A stretch of DNA of 64,000 nt from Streptomyces sp. NBC_01304 (GCF_035975855.1 NZ_CP109055.1:4774001-4838000); one strand, 5' to 3'. Counted from the stretch's first letter, positions 1 through 10,538 are shown. The notes: a model not told the origin generated them from the sequence alone. Program-made: numbers and translations.

Positions 1-136
1 CGTCGGGCAGATCGAGCGCCAGCTCACTGCACACGCGCTGCGCGAACTCGGCCGATTCCCGCTCGCCCGCACCGGATCCCCCACCGGATCCCGCACCAGC
101 TCTGCGGCGTCCGAAGACACGACGGCGTACGGACAT
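1..136 (-). CDS. Partial hypothetical protein, N-terminus only
   Basis: An ATG at the right end, preceded by a good ribosome binding site (AAAGGGGG), opens a frame that runs off the left edge of the window; 45 residues are visible. They begin MSVRRRVFGRRR, continue through a Gly/Ala/Ser-rich linker and then turn into an acidic helix-like stretch (ESAEFAQRVCSELALDLPD). I do not recognise the family. It is divergent from coaA, and the gap between them holds a perfect palindrome resembling a DasR site about 70 bp upstream of this start, so it may be the regulated gene. Confidence 0.55.
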   Translation of the reverse strand, partial: MSVRRRVFGRRRAGAGSGGGSGAGERESAEFAQRVCSELALDLPD

Positions 137-205
137 GGCGGCCCCCTTTGGCCCCGGGGCACGCGGCTCGGCCCGGTGCGGGGACGCTATCCGCGTACCT
201 AGATC

Positions 206-217
206 AGGTCTAGACCT
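206..217. promoter_or_regulatory. Perfect 12-bp palindrome AGGTCTAGACCT, DasR-like site
   Basis: The core GGTCTAGACC is identical to the core of the DasR-responsive element of streptomycetes (consensus ACTGGTCTAGACCACT); the flanking bases differ. It lies 70 bp upstream of the leftward gene and about 113 bp upstream of coaA. DasR control is inferred only from the motif. Confidence 0.4.
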
Positions 218-329
218 CACGCGGAACCCACTCCTCGCGCCGGCGCCGAACCCACCCCTCGGGCTGAAACGCACTCCCCCGCGTGACGTACCCCACCCCC
301 CGCCCTGTTCATGAACCCGCAACAATGAA

Positions 330-1322
330 GTGGTGATCTCTTCGCCGCCCCGAAGCACACACCGCCGCGCGGAGTCGACGCCCTACGTCGACCTGACCCG
401 CGACGAGTGGAGCGCCCTGCGCGACAAAACCCCGCTCCCCCTCACCGCCGCCGAGGTGGAGCGCCTGCGCGGTCTCGGGGACGTGATCGACCTGGACGAG
501 GTCCGGGACGTCTATCTGCCGCTGTCGCGCCTGCTCAACCTGTACGTCGGCGCGACGGACGGCCTGCGCGGCGCCCTGAACACCTTCCTCGGCGACGCGG
601 GCAACGGCCACGGCACCCAGCACGGCACGCCCTTCGTCATAGGGGTCGCCGGCTCGGTCGCGGTCGGCAAGTCCACCGTGGCCCGTCTCCTGCAGGCGCT
701 GCTCGCCCGCTGGCCCGAGCACCCGCGCGTCGAGCTGGTCACCACCGACGGGTTCCTGCTCCCCATGAAGGAGCTCAAGGAGCGCGGCCTGATGTCGCGC
801 AAGGGCTTCCCGGAGTCGTACGACCGCCGCGCCCTCACCCGCTTCGTCGCGGACATCAAGGCCGGCAAGGACGAGGTGACGGCGCCCGTCTACTCCCACC
901 TCATCTACGACATCGTCCCCGGCCAGCGCCTCACCGTGCGCCGCCCGGACATCCTGATCGTGGAGGGCCTCAACGTCCTGCAGCCGGCCCTGCCCGGCAA
1001 GGACGGCCGGACCAGGGTGGGCCTCGCCGACTACTTCGACTTCAGCGTGTACGTCGACGCCAAGGCCGAGGACATCGAGCAGTGGTACCTCAACCGCTTC
1101 AAGAAGCTCCGCAGCGGGGCGTTCCAGAACCCCGACTCGTACTTCCACCGGCACACCGAGGTCTCCGAGGCGGAGGCGCTCGACTACGCCCGCACCATGT
1201 GGCGCACCATCAACAAGCCCAACCTCCTGGAGAACGTGGCCCCGACCCGCGGCCGCGCCAGCCTCGTCATCCGCAAGGGCCCCGACCACAAGGTGCAGCG
1301 CCTGAGCCTGCGCAAGCTCTGA
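330..1322 (+). CDS. coaA: Type I pantothenate kinase
   Basis: Phosphorylates pantothenate with ATP, the first step of coenzyme A synthesis, in the cytoplasm. The 330-residue protein has a Walker A loop [12 protein letters not shown] at residues 105-116, the conserved TTDGFLLP segment after it, and the [10 protein letters not shown] and IVEGLNVLQ motifs of bacterial type I kinases; length is usual for the family. The start is GTG, with a second GTG directly after it and no clear ribosome binding site, so the exact start is uncertain. The next gene begins 16 bp downstream on the same strand, suggesting cotranscription. Confidence 0.95.
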   Translation: MVISSPPRSTHRRAESTPYVDLTRDEWSALRDKTPLPLTAAEVERLRGLGDVIDLDEVRDVYLPLSRLLNLYVGATDGLRGALNTFLGDAGNGHGTQHGTPFVIGVAGSVAVGKSTVARLLQALLARWPEHPRVELVTTDGFLLPMKELKERGLMSRKGFPESYDRRALTRFVADIKAGKDEVTAPVYSHLIYDIVPGQRLTVRRPDILIVEGLNVLQPALPGKDGRTRVGLADYFDFSVYVDAKAEDIEQWYLNRFKKLRSGAFQNPDSYFHRHTEVSEAEALDYARTMWRTINKPNLLENVAPTRGRASLVIRKGPDHKVQRLSLRKL

Positions 1323-1338
1323 CGGCTACCCTGCGGGC

Positions 1339-2274
1339 ATGCTGCATCTCCGCCTGATCACTCCGTCCGACCGCACCGACGACGTCGTACGGCTGATCGA
1401 GAAGACGGTCGGCACCACGCACCTCGCCGTCCTGCCCGGCGCCGCCCGCAATCCGCGCGGCGATGTGATCCTGTGCGACGTGGCGCGCGAGGCGGGCGAC
1501 GAACTGATCGGCGGCCTACGGGAGTTGGGAATCCCCGACACGGGCTCGATCGCGGTCGAGAACATCGACCTCTCACTCTCCAAGCGCGCCGACAAGGCAG
1601 AGGACGAGGCACCGGGCGAGGGCGCGGACGCGGTCCTGTGGGAGCAGCTCTCGGACGCCACGCACGAGGAGTCGACGCTCTCCTTCACCTACGTCGCCTT
1701 CATCACGCTGGCCACGATGATCGCGGCGTGCGGTGTGGTGCTCGACAACGCGATCCTGATCGTGGGCGCGATGGCGGTGGGCCCGGAGTTCGGCCCGCTC
1801 GCCGGCTTCTGCACGGCGGTGGTGCAGCGCGCCCCGCGCCTCGCCCTGCGCTCCCTGATCGCCCTGCTGGCGGGCTTCGCCATCGCCATGGCGGTCACGG
1901 TGGGCTTCAGCTACTTCATGGACGCGGTGGACCTGTTCAGCGAGGACCAGCTCCTCAAGGGCCGGCCGAACACGAGCTTCATCTACGCCCCCGACTGGTT
2001 CTCCTTCGTCGTGGCGGTGCTCGCCGGAATCGCCGGCACGCTCTCGCTCACCTCGGCCAAGTCCGGGGCCCTGGTCGGCGTCGCGATCTCGGTGACCACG
2101 GTCCCCGCCGCCGCCAACGCCGCGGTCGCCCTGGCCTTCGGCGACCACAAGCAGACCTGGGGCTCGACCGAGCAACTCCTCCTGAACCTGCTCGGCATCA
2201 TCGTGGCAGGCACCCTCACCCTGTACGCCCAGAAGTACTTCTGGTCCCGCCACCGCAAACGCCGGACGGGCTGA
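1339..2274 (+). CDS. DUF389 integral membrane protein
   Basis: A 311-residue protein with a soluble N-terminal domain (about residues 1-105, ending in an acidic linker) followed by about six hydrophobic segments (from VAFITLATMIAACGVVL onward) and a basic tail SRHRKRRTG. The membrane part carries the conserved LDNAILIVGAMAVGPEFGPL block of the DUF389 family, whose function is not established. It follows coaA by 16 bp. The stop codon lies inside the left arm of a 16-bp perfect inverted repeat that probably ends the transcript. Confidence 0.8.
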   Translation: MLHLRLITPSDRTDDVVRLIEKTVGTTHLAVLPGAARNPRGDVILCDVAREAGDELIGGLRELGIPDTGSIAVENIDLSLSKRADKAEDEAPGEGADAVLWEQLSDATHEESTLSFTYVAFITLATMIAACGVVLDNAILIVGAMAVGPEFGPLAGFCTAVVQRAPRLALRSLIALLAGFAIAMAVTVGFSYFMDAVDLFSEDQLLKGRPNTSFIYAPDWFSFVVAVLAGIAGTLSLTSAKSGALVGVAISVTTVPAAANAAVALAFGDHKQTWGSTEQLLLNLLGIIVAGTLTLYAQKYFWSRHRKRRTG

Positions 2275-2296
2275 CAATTCAGCCCGTCCGGCGTTT
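2257..2296 (+). terminator. 16-bp perfect stem-loop at the end of the DUF389 gene
   Basis: Arms 2257-2272 and 2281-2296 are perfectly complementary with an 8-base loop, and the stop codon TGA is within the stem. The right arm plus following bases (GCCCGTCCGGCGTTTGAGG) is a sequence I know as recurring many times in Streptomyces genomes at convergent gene ends. Being symmetric, it could also stop leftward transcription past glmM. Confidence 0.75.
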
Positions 2297-2395
2297 GAGG
2301 ACGATCTTTGACAGTCGCATTCCCACCCACCCCCACCCCAGGAAGCCGGCGGCAGCCTTACGGGAAGGGGCGGGTAGGGGAAAAAATCCCCGGTA

Positions 2396-3754
2396 CTACC
2401 CGAGCGCCGACTTCACCACATCAGCCAACCGCCCAGCCACAGACCGCGCCTGGTCGATATCCGCAGCCTCAACCATCACCCGCACCAGCGGCTCGGTCCC
2501 GGAAGACCGAAGCAACACCCGCCCGGTGGAGCCCAGTTCACGCTCGGCATCAGAAACAGCCGAAGCCAGCTCGGCGGAAGTGGCAACCCGCGACTTGTCC
2601 ACGTCCGGCACATTGATCAGCACCTGCGGCAGCCGCCGCATGACCCCGGCAAGCTCAGCCAGCGACCGCCCCGTCGCCACCACCCGCGCCGCCAGCATCA
2701 GCCCGGTCAGCGTGCCATCACCCGTCGTCGCGTGATCAAGCACGATCACATGCCCGGACTGCTCACCCCCGAGCGCGTACCCGTGCTCCTTCATCGCCTC
2801 GAGCACATACCGGTCCCCGACCGCGGTCTGCACGAGCGAAAGCCCCTCGCGCTCCATGGCCAGCTTGAAGCCCAGGTTCGACATGACGGTCGCGACCACG
2901 GTGTCACCACGCAGCGCACCCCGCTCACGCATGTCGAGCGCGAGCACAGCCAGAATCTGGTCCCCGTCGATCTCCGCACCGGTGTGGTCCACGGCAAGAC
3001 AACGGTCGGCATCGCCATCGTGGGCGATACCGAAATCGGCGCCGTGCTCGACAACAGCGGCCTTCAACAGCCCCAGGTGGGTCGAGCCACACCCGTCGTT
3101 GATGTTGAGCCCATCAGGCTCGGCACCGATCGTGATGATCTCCGCACCGGCCCGCGCGAAGGCCTCGGGCGAAACCCGGGCGGCAGCACCGTGCGCCTCG
3201 TCGAGGACGATCTTCAGCCCGTCAAGACGGTTCGGCAGCACGGCGATCAGATGCGCGACGTACTGGTCGAAGCCCTCGTCGTACGACTTCACCCGGCCGA
3301 CACCCGCACCGGTCGGCCGCTCCCAGGGAGCGCCGGTGCGGTGCTGCTCGTACACCGACTCGATCTTGTCCTCGAGCTCGTCGGCCAGCTTGTGCCCGCC
3401 GCGCGCGAAGAACTTGATGCCGTTGTCGGGCATCGCGTTGTGGCTCGCCGAGAGCATCACGCCGAGGTCGGCACCCAGCGCACCGGTGAGATACGCCACC
3501 GCCGGGGTGGGCAGCACACCGACGCGCAGGACGTCCACGCCCGCGCTGGCCAGGCCCGCGACGACCGCGGCCTCCAGGAACTCCCCGGACGCTCTCGGAT
3601 CACGCCCGACCACCGCCACCGGGCGATGCCCCTCGAACGTGCCCGCCTCGGCGAGTACATGGGCCGCCGCGACAGAGAGTCCGAGCGCGAGCTCGGCCGT
3701 CAGATCCGCGTTGGCGACACCGCGCACACCGTCCGTGCCGAAGAGTCGTCCCAC
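2396..3754 (-). CDS. glmM: Phosphoglucosamine mutase
   Basis: Interconverts glucosamine-6-phosphate and glucosamine-1-phosphate on the route to UDP-GlcNAc for peptidoglycan. The 452-residue protein begins [12 protein letters not shown] and shows the phosphoserine loop LSASHN with catalytic Ser104, the Mg-binding loop DGDADR at 246-251, the sugar-binding GGEQSGH and the C-terminal [14 protein letters not shown] phosphate-binding loop, so it looks fully active. Start is GTG with GGAGGACACCA upstream. It is the last gene after rplM and rpsI but is separated from rpsI by about 170 bp containing a strong hairpin, so it probably has its own promoter. Confidence 0.96.
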   Translation of the reverse strand: MGRLFGTDGVRGVANADLTAELALGLSVAAAHVLAEAGTFEGHRPVAVVGRDPRASGEFLEAAVVAGLASAGVDVLRVGVLPTPAVAYLTGALGADLGVMLSASHNAMPDNGIKFFARGGHKLADELEDKIESVYEQHRTGAPWERPTGAGVGRVKSYDEGFDQYVAHLIAVLPNRLDGLKIVLDEAHGAAARVSPEAFARAGAEIITIGAEPDGLNINDGCGSTHLGLLKAAVVEHGADFGIAHDGDADRCLAVDHTGAEIDGDQILAVLALDMRERGALRGDTVVATVMSNLGFKLAMEREGLSLVQTAVGDRYVLEAMKEHGYALGGEQSGHVIVLDHATTGDGTLTGLMLAARVVATGRSLAELAGVMRRLPQVLINVPDVDKSRVATSAELASAVSDAERELGSTGRVLLRSSGTEPLVRVMVEAADIDQARSVAGRLADVVKSALG

Positions 3755-3861
3755 TGGTGTCCTCCGAACTTTCCTGAAGCTTTCGGAAATGCTCTAAACA
3801 TGCCCGAACATGCAGCCTCTGAGCGCCTTATGTCGTTATACGCCCAGGGCTGTTGATAACA

Positions 3862-3900
3862 CGAACGCCCCGGCAGCACAGCGTGCCGCCGGGGCGTTCG
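3862..3900 (-). terminator. Terminator hairpin after rpsI
   Basis: A 13-bp perfect stem (3862-3874 with 3888-3900) lies just past the rpsI stop in the direction of transcription. The downstream sequence is moderately T-rich. It separates rplM-rpsI from glmM. Confidence 0.75.
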
Positions 3901-3923
3901 AGTTGCAGAAGAGCAGGCAGCGA

Positions 3924-4445
3924 TTAGCGCTTGCTGTACTGCGGGGCCTTACGGGCCTTCTTGAGACCGGCCTTCTTGCGCTCGACCGCACGGTCGTCGC
4001 GCTTGAGGAAGCCGGCCTTCTTGAGGGCGCCACGGTTGTTGTCGACGTCCGCCTCGTTCAGCGCACGGGCCACGCCGAGACGCAGGGCGCCGGCCTGACC
4101 GGACACGCCGCCACCCGAGATGCGGGCGATGACGTCGTAGCGGTCGTCGAGCTCGAGCACCTTGAAGGGCTCGTTGACTTCCTGCTGGTGCACCTTGTTG
4201 GGGAAGTAGTCCTCAAGGGTGCGACCGTTGATCTTCCACTTGCCGGTGCCCGGGACGATCCGGACGCGGGCGATGGCGTTCTTGCGACGGCCCAGGCCGG
4301 CGGCCGGCTGCGGGTCGCCGAAGCGGGCCGGGTTGGACTCCGAGGTGTACTCGCCCTCGACAGGCGCGTCCGACTCGGTGGTGTACTGCTCTACGTCGAC
4401 GATCTCGGTCTCTTCGACCGGCTGCTCAACGGTGGTCTCGGCCAC
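3924..4445 (-). CDS. rpsI: 30S ribosomal protein S9
   Basis: Component of the small-subunit head whose C-terminal tail reaches the P-site tRNA. The 173-residue protein has an acidic, non-conserved N-terminal extension of about 45 residues and then the S9 core starting [16 protein letters not shown], ending in the basic tail RKAPQYSKR with the invariant terminal SKR. The extension is typical of actinobacterial S9. Start is GTG, with GAGGAG just upstream. It follows rplM by about 45 bp, the usual L13-S9 pair. Confidence 0.97.
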   Translation of the reverse strand: MAETTVEQPVEETEIVDVEQYTTESDAPVEGEYTSESNPARFGDPQPAAGLGRRKNAIARVRIVPGTGKWKINGRTLEDYFPNKVHQQEVNEPFKVLELDDRYDVIARISGGGVSGQAGALRLGVARALNEADVDNNRGALKKAGFLKRDDRAVERKKAGLKKARKAPQYSKR

Positions 4446-4490
4446 GATGCTCCTCAGATCTTTCTTTACGTCTTAGGGGTGTGGCCGGAA

Positions 4491-4934
4491 CTACTGCGCG
4501 ACCTGGGTGATCTCGAACGGCACCGGCTGCTGAGCAGCGTGCGGGTGCTGGTCGCCCGAGTAGACCTTCAGCTTCGAGATCATCTGACGGCCCAGGGTGT
4601 TCTTGGGGATCATGCCCTTGATGGCCTTCTCGACGGCCTTCTCGGGGCTCTTCGCGAGCAGCTCGTCGTAACGAACCGAACGCAGACCGCCCGGGTAACC
4701 GGAGTGGCGGTACGCCATCTTCTGGGTCTTCTTGTTGCCGGAGAGGTGAACCTTCTCGGCGTTGATGATGATGACGAAGTCACCCATGTCCATGTGCGGG
4801 GCATAGGTCGGCTTGTGCTTGCCTCGCAGGAGGTTCGCTGCCGTGGTCGCCAGACGACCCAGGACGATGTCCTGCGCGTCGATGATGTGCCACTGGCGAG
4901 TGACATCGCCGGGCTTGGGGCTGTACGTACGCAC
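4491..4934 (-). CDS. rplM: 50S ribosomal protein L13
   Basis: Early-assembly large-subunit protein. The 147-residue product shows [19 protein letters not shown] near the N-terminus, the [23 protein letters not shown] block and the [10 protein letters not shown] signature. The start is GTG, preceded by GAAGGCTACGAA. First gene of the rplM-rpsI pair; about 210 bp upstream without a gene should hold its promoter, which I could not place with confidence. Confidence 0.97.
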   Translation of the reverse strand: MRTYSPKPGDVTRQWHIIDAQDIVLGRLATTAANLLRGKHKPTYAPHMDMGDFVIIINAEKVHLSGNKKTQKMAYRHSGYPGGLRSVRYDELLAKSPEKAVEKAIKGMIPKNTLGRQMISKLKVYSGDQHPHAAQQPVPFEITQVAQ

Positions 4935-5144
4935 TTCGTAGCCTTCGCTTCTTCAGTGGATGGGGTCCAGACACACGGCACCCAGGAAGCGATCATGCAG
5001 CTGGGGCTCACACTGCCGGGAACGCTGCCCGTATGCGAGCCACTGGTAACTGCTCCAGGGAACCTACGTAAGGGCCCTTTCGCGTGAGAACGACGAAGCC
5101 AATACGTATCAATCCCCGAGACTACCCGCGCCGCCCCGTATGGG

Positions 5145-6377
5145 TCAAAACGCGGCCCTGGAGACCGGCACCGCCGGCTCCCCCACCACACGCGGGTCCG
5201 GACATTCCAGGGTAGCCCGCCCCCTGCGGACGCAGCACAGGGCGACCGTGACCGCAAGCACACACAGGGTGAGAAAGTCCCGGTAGGCCCGCCTGGTACC
5301 CGGCTCCAGCCAGGGCCAGCTGAACCCCGGCACCTGCGGCACCAGCGCCACCCAGAACCACGGCGACCGCGCCACCGCCCCTTCCTGCCCGGCCCCGGCG
5401 AGCAGCAGCGGAACGACGACCAGCAGGTAGTGGTCGTACGACGGCCGGGAGACGAGGAAGGCCGCGAGCATCAGCATGACGGCGCACTCCACCACCCGCC
5501 CCGCACCCGCATCGGCCCGCCCCCACCGCCGCCAGGCACACCAGACCCCGGCCGCCGCAGCCCCCGCGGCGAGCAGCGAGGCGGCACCCTGCGGCACCCC
5601 GAGCCGGGGCAGGATCGCGGCGGGCGACGCCTCATAGAGCCGTACGAAGGTGTCCTCGCCCCGCAGCAGAAAGGGCAGCGTCCGCGTGAAGAAGCCCGCC
5701 GGGTCCGGCATCGCCAGCGCCGCCAGCGCCGAGGCCCCCGCCGGCACCAGGACCACGGCCGCGAGCCCGCGCCACTGCCGCGCGAAGACAAAGAGCAGAG
5801 CCACCGGCACGAGCAGCGGCTTCACCGCGATCGCCACCCCGATCACCACCCCGGCAAGGACCCACCGCTCCCGGCAGGCACACAGCAGCGCGAGCGGCAG
5901 CGCGGCCGCCGCCACCACGGTCCAGTTGCCCAGCGCGATGAGATGCCCGAAGGGCGCGAACCCCAGCGCGAGCCCGCCGAGCCCGAGCGCCGCGTACCGG
6001 CTGCGCAGCGGTACCCCGTACACCCGCAGCGCACTCCCCCACCCCACGAGCAGCCCGCCCACCACCACCGACGGCACCAGATACCGCAGCAGCCCGACCG
6101 GGATCCGAGCCTCCAGGGCCGCCGCGACCACGGCGCTCGGCAAGTACAGAAAGTGCCGGTCGGCATAGGGCGATCCCCCGTCGAGCCAGGCCTGCGCGGC
6201 CCGCACCACGATCGCGTTGTCCATCCCGCCGTCACTCGACCGCAGCCCCACCCGGACTACCGAGGCCAGCAGCACGACCCCGAGCACACCCCACGCCTGC
6301 CACCCGGCGGGCCCCCGGAGCCAGCCCTGCACGCTCGATCCCCGTACGACCGAATTGCCCCAACTGCCCTTGTTCAT
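5145..6377 (-). CDS. GT87-like polyprenol-phosphate mannosyltransferase, multipass membrane protein
   Basis: A 410-residue, very hydrophobic protein with about 9-10 membrane segments. It carries the early acidic motif GGMDNAIVVRAAQAWLDGGSPY and LYLP in the first outside loop, an IAVKPLLVP helix, and RPSYDHYLLVVVPLLL near the C-terminus: the layout of GT87 (DUF2029) glycosyltransferases that use polyprenyl-phosphate mannose in actinobacteria. The acceptor cannot be told from sequence. I chose the ATG of MNKGSWGNSVV because it leaves room for a promoter facing the divergent gene; an ATG at 6407 is possible. Confidence 0.7.
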   Translation of the reverse strand: MNKGSWGNSVVRGSSVQGWLRGPAGWQAWGVLGVVLLASVVRVGLRSSDGGMDNAIVVRAAQAWLDGGSPYADRHFLYLPSAVVAAALEARIPVGLLRYLVPSVVVGGLLVGWGSALRVYGVPLRSRYAALGLGGLALGFAPFGHLIALGNWTVVAAAALPLALLCACRERWVLAGVVIGVAIAVKPLLVPVALLFVFARQWRGLAAVVLVPAGASALAALAMPDPAGFFTRTLPFLLRGEDTFVRLYEASPAAILPRLGVPQGAASLLAAGAAAAGVWCAWRRWGRADAGAGRVVECAVMLMLAAFLVSRPSYDHYLLVVVPLLLAGAGQEGAVARSPWFWVALVPQVPGFSWPWLEPGTRRAYRDFLTLCVLAVTVALCCVRRGRATLECPDPRVVGEPAVPVSRAAF

Positions 6378-6462
6378 ACGGCTCAGGCTAGGTCGGGTGA
6401 CCTGCATAACCCCTGCATAACGCGCGGCCAACCCCGCTCGATTACGGCCTAAGATGCGCCCC

Positions 6463-7335
6463 ATGAGCTTTGGGCAAGGAGGGCCTCAGTGGGGCCCGGG
6501 GGACCACCAGGGATCCCCGATGGGCACGAACGAGACCCCCGACTGGGCGGCGCTCGCCGAGGCCTCGGAGTCGCGGAACAAGCGCCGCAAGTGGCTGATG
6601 ATCGGCGGCGGCGCGCTCGCCACGGCCGCGATCGGCGGCATCGTCGCCATCGCCGTCGTCTCGGCGAACAGCAACAACGAGGGCGGCAACAAGTCCGCGG
6701 ACGAGCTGCCCCCCTCCCAGTCGATCCCGAGCAACGGCGACACCCCGGGCCCGACCTTCTCCTCGGCGAAGCCCCCGCCGCCGCCGGACCCCAAGGACTT
6801 CATCTCCAGCGCCAAGAAGGACAAGGCGCCGCTCAGCGTGGACACGCTCTTCTACGGCAAGACGTTCACCAAGGGCGCGACGGTCTACAAGAAGGGCGCG
6901 ACCAGCACCGCCAAGAAGTGCTCGGACGCCGCTCGCGGCAAGCTCGCGACGATCCTCGACAAGAACGGCTGCGACCAGGTCTTCCGCGCCACCTACAGCA
7001 GGGACGGCATGGCGGTCACGGTCGGCGTCGCGGTCTTCGACACCGAGGAGCAGGCGAGCAAGGCCAAGCAGCAGGTCCCGGCCCGAGAAGCCGGAAACAT
7101 CCGGTCGCTCTCGGGCAAGGGCGTCCCCGGCTTCTGCAACACCGTCGTCTGCTACACGTCCGTCAACTCCTACGGCCGCTACGCCTACTTCACGACGGCC
7201 GGCTTCACCAACGGCAAGAAGGTCACCGAGAAGGACCAGAAGGTCTTCACCATCGGCAAGGACATCGCCGGCTTCGCCTTCCAGCAGATCTACGCACGGG
7301 GCAAGGCCCAGGCGTCAGCAGCAGCCGCCGGGTAG
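6463..7335 (+). CDS. Membrane-anchored secreted protein of unknown function
   Basis: About 290 residues: a Gly/Gln-rich cytoplasmic N-terminus, a basic patch (NKRRKW), one membrane helix [20 protein letters not shown] at about residues 45-65, a Pro/Ser linker (about 78-110) and an extracytoplasmic domain of about 170 residues. Cysteines at CSDAARG, NGCDQVF and FCNTVVCYT could form disulfides. I do not recognise the domain. An ATG nine bases upstream is an equally possible start. The gene runs toward truA and their 3' ends overlap by 21 bp. Confidence 0.75.
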   Translation: MSFGQGGPQWGPGDHQGSPMGTNETPDWAALAEASESRNKRRKWLMIGGGALATAAIGGIVAIAVVSANSNNEGGNKSADELPPSQSIPSNGDTPGPTFSSAKPPPPPDPKDFISSAKKDKAPLSVDTLFYGKTFTKGATVYKKGATSTAKKCSDAARGKLATILDKNGCDQVFRATYSRDGMAVTVGVAVFDTEEQASKAKQQVPAREAGNIRSLSGKGVPGFCNTVVCYTSVNSYGRYAYFTTAGFTNGKKVTEKDQKVFTIGKDIAGFAFQQIYARGKAQASAAAAG

Positions 7336-8169
7336 CGTCCGCTTGTTGCGGGCCTCACGATTGCGTGCGGCCAGCAACTCGTCGGCGGGGTAACCGACTT
7401 CCTCGAGGGTGAGCCCGTGGGGCCGTACGACATGGACGGCCGAATCCCGCACACCCGCGGCAAGCACCTTCGCGGGCCACTCGACCCCACGATGCCCGTC
7501 ACCGACGAACAGCAGCGCGCCGACCAGTGACCGCACCATGTTGTGGCAGAAGGCGTCGGCGCGCACGGTGGCGGTGATGATCCCGTCGCTCCCCCGCACC
7601 CAACTCAGCTGCTGCAGCGTACGAATGGTCGTCGCACCCTCACGCTTCTTGCAGTACGCCGCGAAGTCATGCTCCCCGAGCAGCTTCTCGGCGGCCGAGT
7701 TCATGGCCTCGACGTCCAACTCCCAGTCGTGCCACAGCACATGACTGCGCAGCAGCGGGTCGACGCCGCCCGGGTTGTCCGTCACCCGATAGGCATAACG
7801 CCGCCAGATCGCGGAGAACCGCGCGTTGAAACCGGCGGGCGCTTCCCGCACGCTCCACACCCGCACATCGTGCGGCAACCGCCCGGCGAGCCGGCGAAGC
7901 AGCTTCTCCCGGTGCTCGGCCCACAGCTCCTCGGGCAGATCGACGTGAGCCACCTGCCCACGGGCGTGCACCCCGGCATCGGTCCGCCCGGCAACGGTCA
8001 GCTGGTACGTCTCGGCCGACCGCGTCACCGTACGCAGCGCGTCCTCGATCTCCCCCTGCACGGTCCGGTTCCCCTGCCGCAGCTGCTTCGCCCAGCCCGA
8101 GAACTCCTTCCCGTCATAGGAAAGATCCAGCCGCACCCGCACAAAGCCGGGCTCTACCTCATCACTCAC
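7315..8169 (-). CDS. truA: tRNA pseudouridine(38-40) synthase
   Basis: Converts uridines 38-40 of the tRNA anticodon arm to pseudouridine. The 284-residue protein has the strongly conserved loop [16 protein letters not shown] with catalytic Asp64, [16 protein letters not shown] at the N-terminus, and [17 protein letters not shown] near the end. I placed the start at GTG 8169 because AAGGAAG lies directly upstream; a longer frame upstream lacks family similarity. It lies about 200 bp after rplQ on the same strand, beyond a hairpin, so it may be only partly coexpressed with the alpha operon. Confidence 0.95.
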   Translation of the reverse strand: MSDEVEPGFVRVRLDLSYDGKEFSGWAKQLRQGNRTVQGEIEDALRTVTRSAETYQLTVAGRTDAGVHARGQVAHVDLPEELWAEHREKLLRRLAGRLPHDVRVWSVREAPAGFNARFSAIWRRYAYRVTDNPGGVDPLLRSHVLWHDWELDVEAMNSAAEKLLGEHDFAAYCKKREGATTIRTLQQLSWVRGSDGIITATVRADAFCHNMVRSLVGALLFVGDGHRGVEWPAKVLAAGVRDSAVHVVRPHGLTLEEVGYPADELLAARNREARNKRTLPGGCC

Positions 8170-8319
8170 AAGCTTCCTTACCTCTCCTCGCTCCACCGCT
8201 GTGGGCAATCGTTCCGCAGGGCGGAACGGGTGGGCACAGCCCGAAGGCGCCGAGTGCGCTGAACGCATGGCTACGCCCACCCCGGCCCCGCATCCGACAA
8301 AGCAGGGCCCAAAAGCAAA

Positions 8320-8349
8320 GCGGGCCCACCCCCAAGAGGGTGGACCCGC
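8320..8349 (-). terminator. Terminator hairpin after rplQ
   Basis: A 12-bp stem with one G-T pair (8320-8331 with 8338-8349) and a 6-base loop, located about 20 bp past the rplQ stop. It separates the rpoA-rplQ genes from truA. Confidence 0.65.
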
Positions 8350-8370
8350 TCACAAACGCGAGGCGAAGCC

Positions 8371-8832
8371 TCAGGCGTCCTTGGCCTCGTCGGCCGGGGC
8401 CTCGACGGCCTCGGCGTCCTTGGCGGCACGCTTCGTGGCGGCCTCGGCCTCACCGGTGGCCACCTGGGCCACGGTCAGAGCCTCGACCAGCTCGATGACA
8501 GCCATGGGCGCGTTGTCGCCACGACGGTTACCGATCTTGGTGATGCGCGTGTAACCACCGGGGCGGTTCTCGTAGCGCGGCGCGATCTCCGTGAACAGCG
8601 TGTGCACGATGCTCTTGTCGGTGATCGTGGCGAGGACCTGGCGACGGTTGTGGATGTCGCCCTTCTTCGCCTTGGTGATCAGACGCTCGGCGACGGGGCG
8701 CAGGCGGCGGGCCTTGGCCTCGGTCGTCGTGATGCGGCCGTGCTCGAACAGCGCCTTCGCAAGGTTCGCGAGGAGGTGACGCTCGTGCGCGGCGCTGCCG
8801 CCCAGACGGGCACCCTTGGCGGGCTGCGGCAT
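8371..8832 (-). CDS. rplQ: 50S ribosomal protein L17
   Basis: The 153-residue protein begins [20 protein letters not shown] and contains [21 protein letters not shown] and [24 protein letters not shown] of L17, followed by an Ala/Glu-rich tail of about 35 residues found in actinobacterial forms. Follows rpoA by 80 bp. Confidence 0.97.
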   Translation of the reverse strand: MPQPAKGARLGGSAAHERHLLANLAKALFEHGRITTTEAKARRLRPVAERLITKAKKGDIHNRRQVLATITDKSIVHTLFTEIAPRYENRPGGYTRITKIGNRRGDNAPMAVIELVEALTVAQVATGEAEAATKRAAKDAEAVEAPADEAKDA

Positions 8833-8912
8833 GGTATTTCTCCTTCATTGCTGCACCGGCCGTATCAGGTACCGGTGTCAGTTCCCGTAGAGCGGTTGCC
8901 CTACGAAAGTTT

Positions 8913-9935
8913 TCAGTACTGCTCGGTCTCCACGAAACCGGCGTCCGCGTCGTCGTCGGCGCCGAAGGCGTCGGCAGCGGCGGTCGGGTCGAAGCCGGGA
9001 GGCGAGTCCTTCAGCGCGAGGCCCATACCGGCCAGCTTCGCCTTGACCTCGTCGATCGACTTCGCACCGAAGTTGCGGATGTCGAGCAGGTCCGCCTCGG
9101 AGCGGGCAACGAGCTCACCCACGGAGTGGATGCCCTCGCGCTTGAGGCAGTTGTACGACCGAACGGTGAGCTCGAGCTCCTCGATCGGCAGGGCGAGATC
9201 AGCGGCAAGAGCGGCGTCCGTCGGGGACGGGCCCATGTCGATGCCCTCGGCGTCGATGTTGAGCTCGCGGGCCAGACCGAACAGCTCGACCAGGGTCTTG
9301 CCGGCGGACGCCATGGCGTCACGCGGGCGCATGGCCTGCTTGGTCTCGACGTCGACGATGAGCTTGTCGAAGTCGGTGCGCTGCTCGACTCGGGTCGCCT
9401 CGACCTTGTAGGTGACCTTGAGAACCGGCGAGTAGATCGAGTCGACCGGGATGCGCCCGATCTCCTGACCGACCTGCTTGTTCTGGACGGCGGAGACGTA
9501 GCCGCGACCGCGCTCGACGGTCAGCTCCATCTCGAGCTTGCCCTTGCCGTTGAGCGTGGCGAGGACCAGGTCCGGGTTGTGCACCTCGACACCGGCCGGC
9601 GGCGCGATGTCAGCAGCGGTGACCAGGCCGGGACCCTGCTTGCGCAGGTACATCACGACCGGCTCGTCGTGCTCCGAGGAGACGACCAGCTGCTTGATGT
9701 TGAGGATGAGGTCGGTGACGTCTTCCTTGACGCCCGGCACGGTGGTGAACTCGTGCAGGACACCGTCGATACGAATGCTGGTGACAGCCGCACCAGGGAT
9801 CGACGACAGAAGGGTCCGACGCAGGGAGTTGCCGAGGGTGTAGCCGAAGCCCGGCTCCAGCGGCTCAATGACGAACCGGGAGCGGAATTCGTCGACGACC
9901 TCTTCGGTCAGCGACGGGCGCTGAGCAATAAGCAT
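8913..9935 (-). CDS. rpoA: RNA polymerase alpha subunit
   Basis: Scaffold for polymerase assembly and contact for UP elements and regulators. The 340-residue protein has the dimerising N-terminal domain ([17 protein letters not shown] around residues 33-49; [15 protein letters not shown]) up to about residue 230 and the C-terminal DNA-binding domain, with [14 protein letters not shown] and [19 protein letters not shown]. An acidic tail ends it. It sits in the conserved order rpsM-rpsK-rpoA-rplQ. Confidence 0.98.
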   Translation of the reverse strand: MLIAQRPSLTEEVVDEFRSRFVIEPLEPGFGYTLGNSLRRTLLSSIPGAAVTSIRIDGVLHEFTTVPGVKEDVTDLILNIKQLVVSSEHDEPVVMYLRKQGPGLVTAADIAPPAGVEVHNPDLVLATLNGKGKLEMELTVERGRGYVSAVQNKQVGQEIGRIPVDSIYSPVLKVTYKVEATRVEQRTDFDKLIVDVETKQAMRPRDAMASAGKTLVELFGLARELNIDAEGIDMGPSPTDAALAADLALPIEELELTVRSYNCLKREGIHSVGELVARSEADLLDIRNFGAKSIDEVKAKLAGMGLALKDSPPGFDPTAAADAFGADDDADAGFVETEQY

Positions 9936-10064
9936 GAAGGAATCCTTCAGTCATGGGCATCCGCTATTTGATGCCCTTGAGATGGTGCAAGGGTACGGGC
10001 GGCACGGCCCCCGAAGGGTACGTACCGCCCGAATCCTCAAAGCAACCGCGCAAGCGGCGTCGCG

Positions 10065-10469
10065 TCAGACGCGGCGGCGCTTGGGGGGACGGCAGCCGTT
10101 GTGCGGGGTCGGGGTGACGTCCTGGATGGAGCCAACCTCGAGGCCGGTCGCCTGCAGCGAACGGATGGCGGTCTCACGACCGGAACCCGGACCCTTGACG
10201 AAGACGTCGACCTTGCGCATGCCGTGCTCCTGCGCGCGACGGGCAGCCGACTCGGCGGCCATCTGCGCGGCGAACGGCGTGGACTTGCGCGAGCCCTTGA
10301 AGCCGACGTGGCCGGCGGAGGCCCACGAGATCACGTTGCCGGTCGGGTCCGTGATGGACACGATCGTGTTGTTGAACGTGCTCTTGATGTGCGCGTGGCC
10401 GTGAGCGACGTTCTTCTTTTCCTTGCGGCGCACCTTCTTGGCAGCGCCCTGACGACCCTTGGGGGGCAT
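10065..10469 (-). CDS. rpsK: 30S ribosomal protein S11
   Basis: Platform protein of the small subunit. The 134-residue protein has the [15 protein letters not shown] motif, the [14 protein letters not shown] segment and the C-terminal signature [18 protein letters not shown] that contacts mRNA. About 70 bp after rpsM and 130 bp before rpoA. Confidence 0.98.
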   Translation of the reverse strand: MPPKGRQGAAKKVRRKEKKNVAHGHAHIKSTFNNTIVSITDPTGNVISWASAGHVGFKGSRKSTPFAAQMAAESAARRAQEHGMRKVDVFVKGPGSGRETAIRSLQATGLEVGSIQDVTPTPHNGCRPPKRRRV

Positions 10470-10538
10470 CTATAACTCCTACGGGGAGGTGGTCGGTCCT
10501 ACAGCGAAGACCGCTGATGAAGCGTTGTCCGCTGAGGA

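Noticed and set aside
407..1357. Second-frame open reading frame inside coaA
   Set aside because: Arg/Pro/Gly-rich shadow of the coaA frame with no motif.
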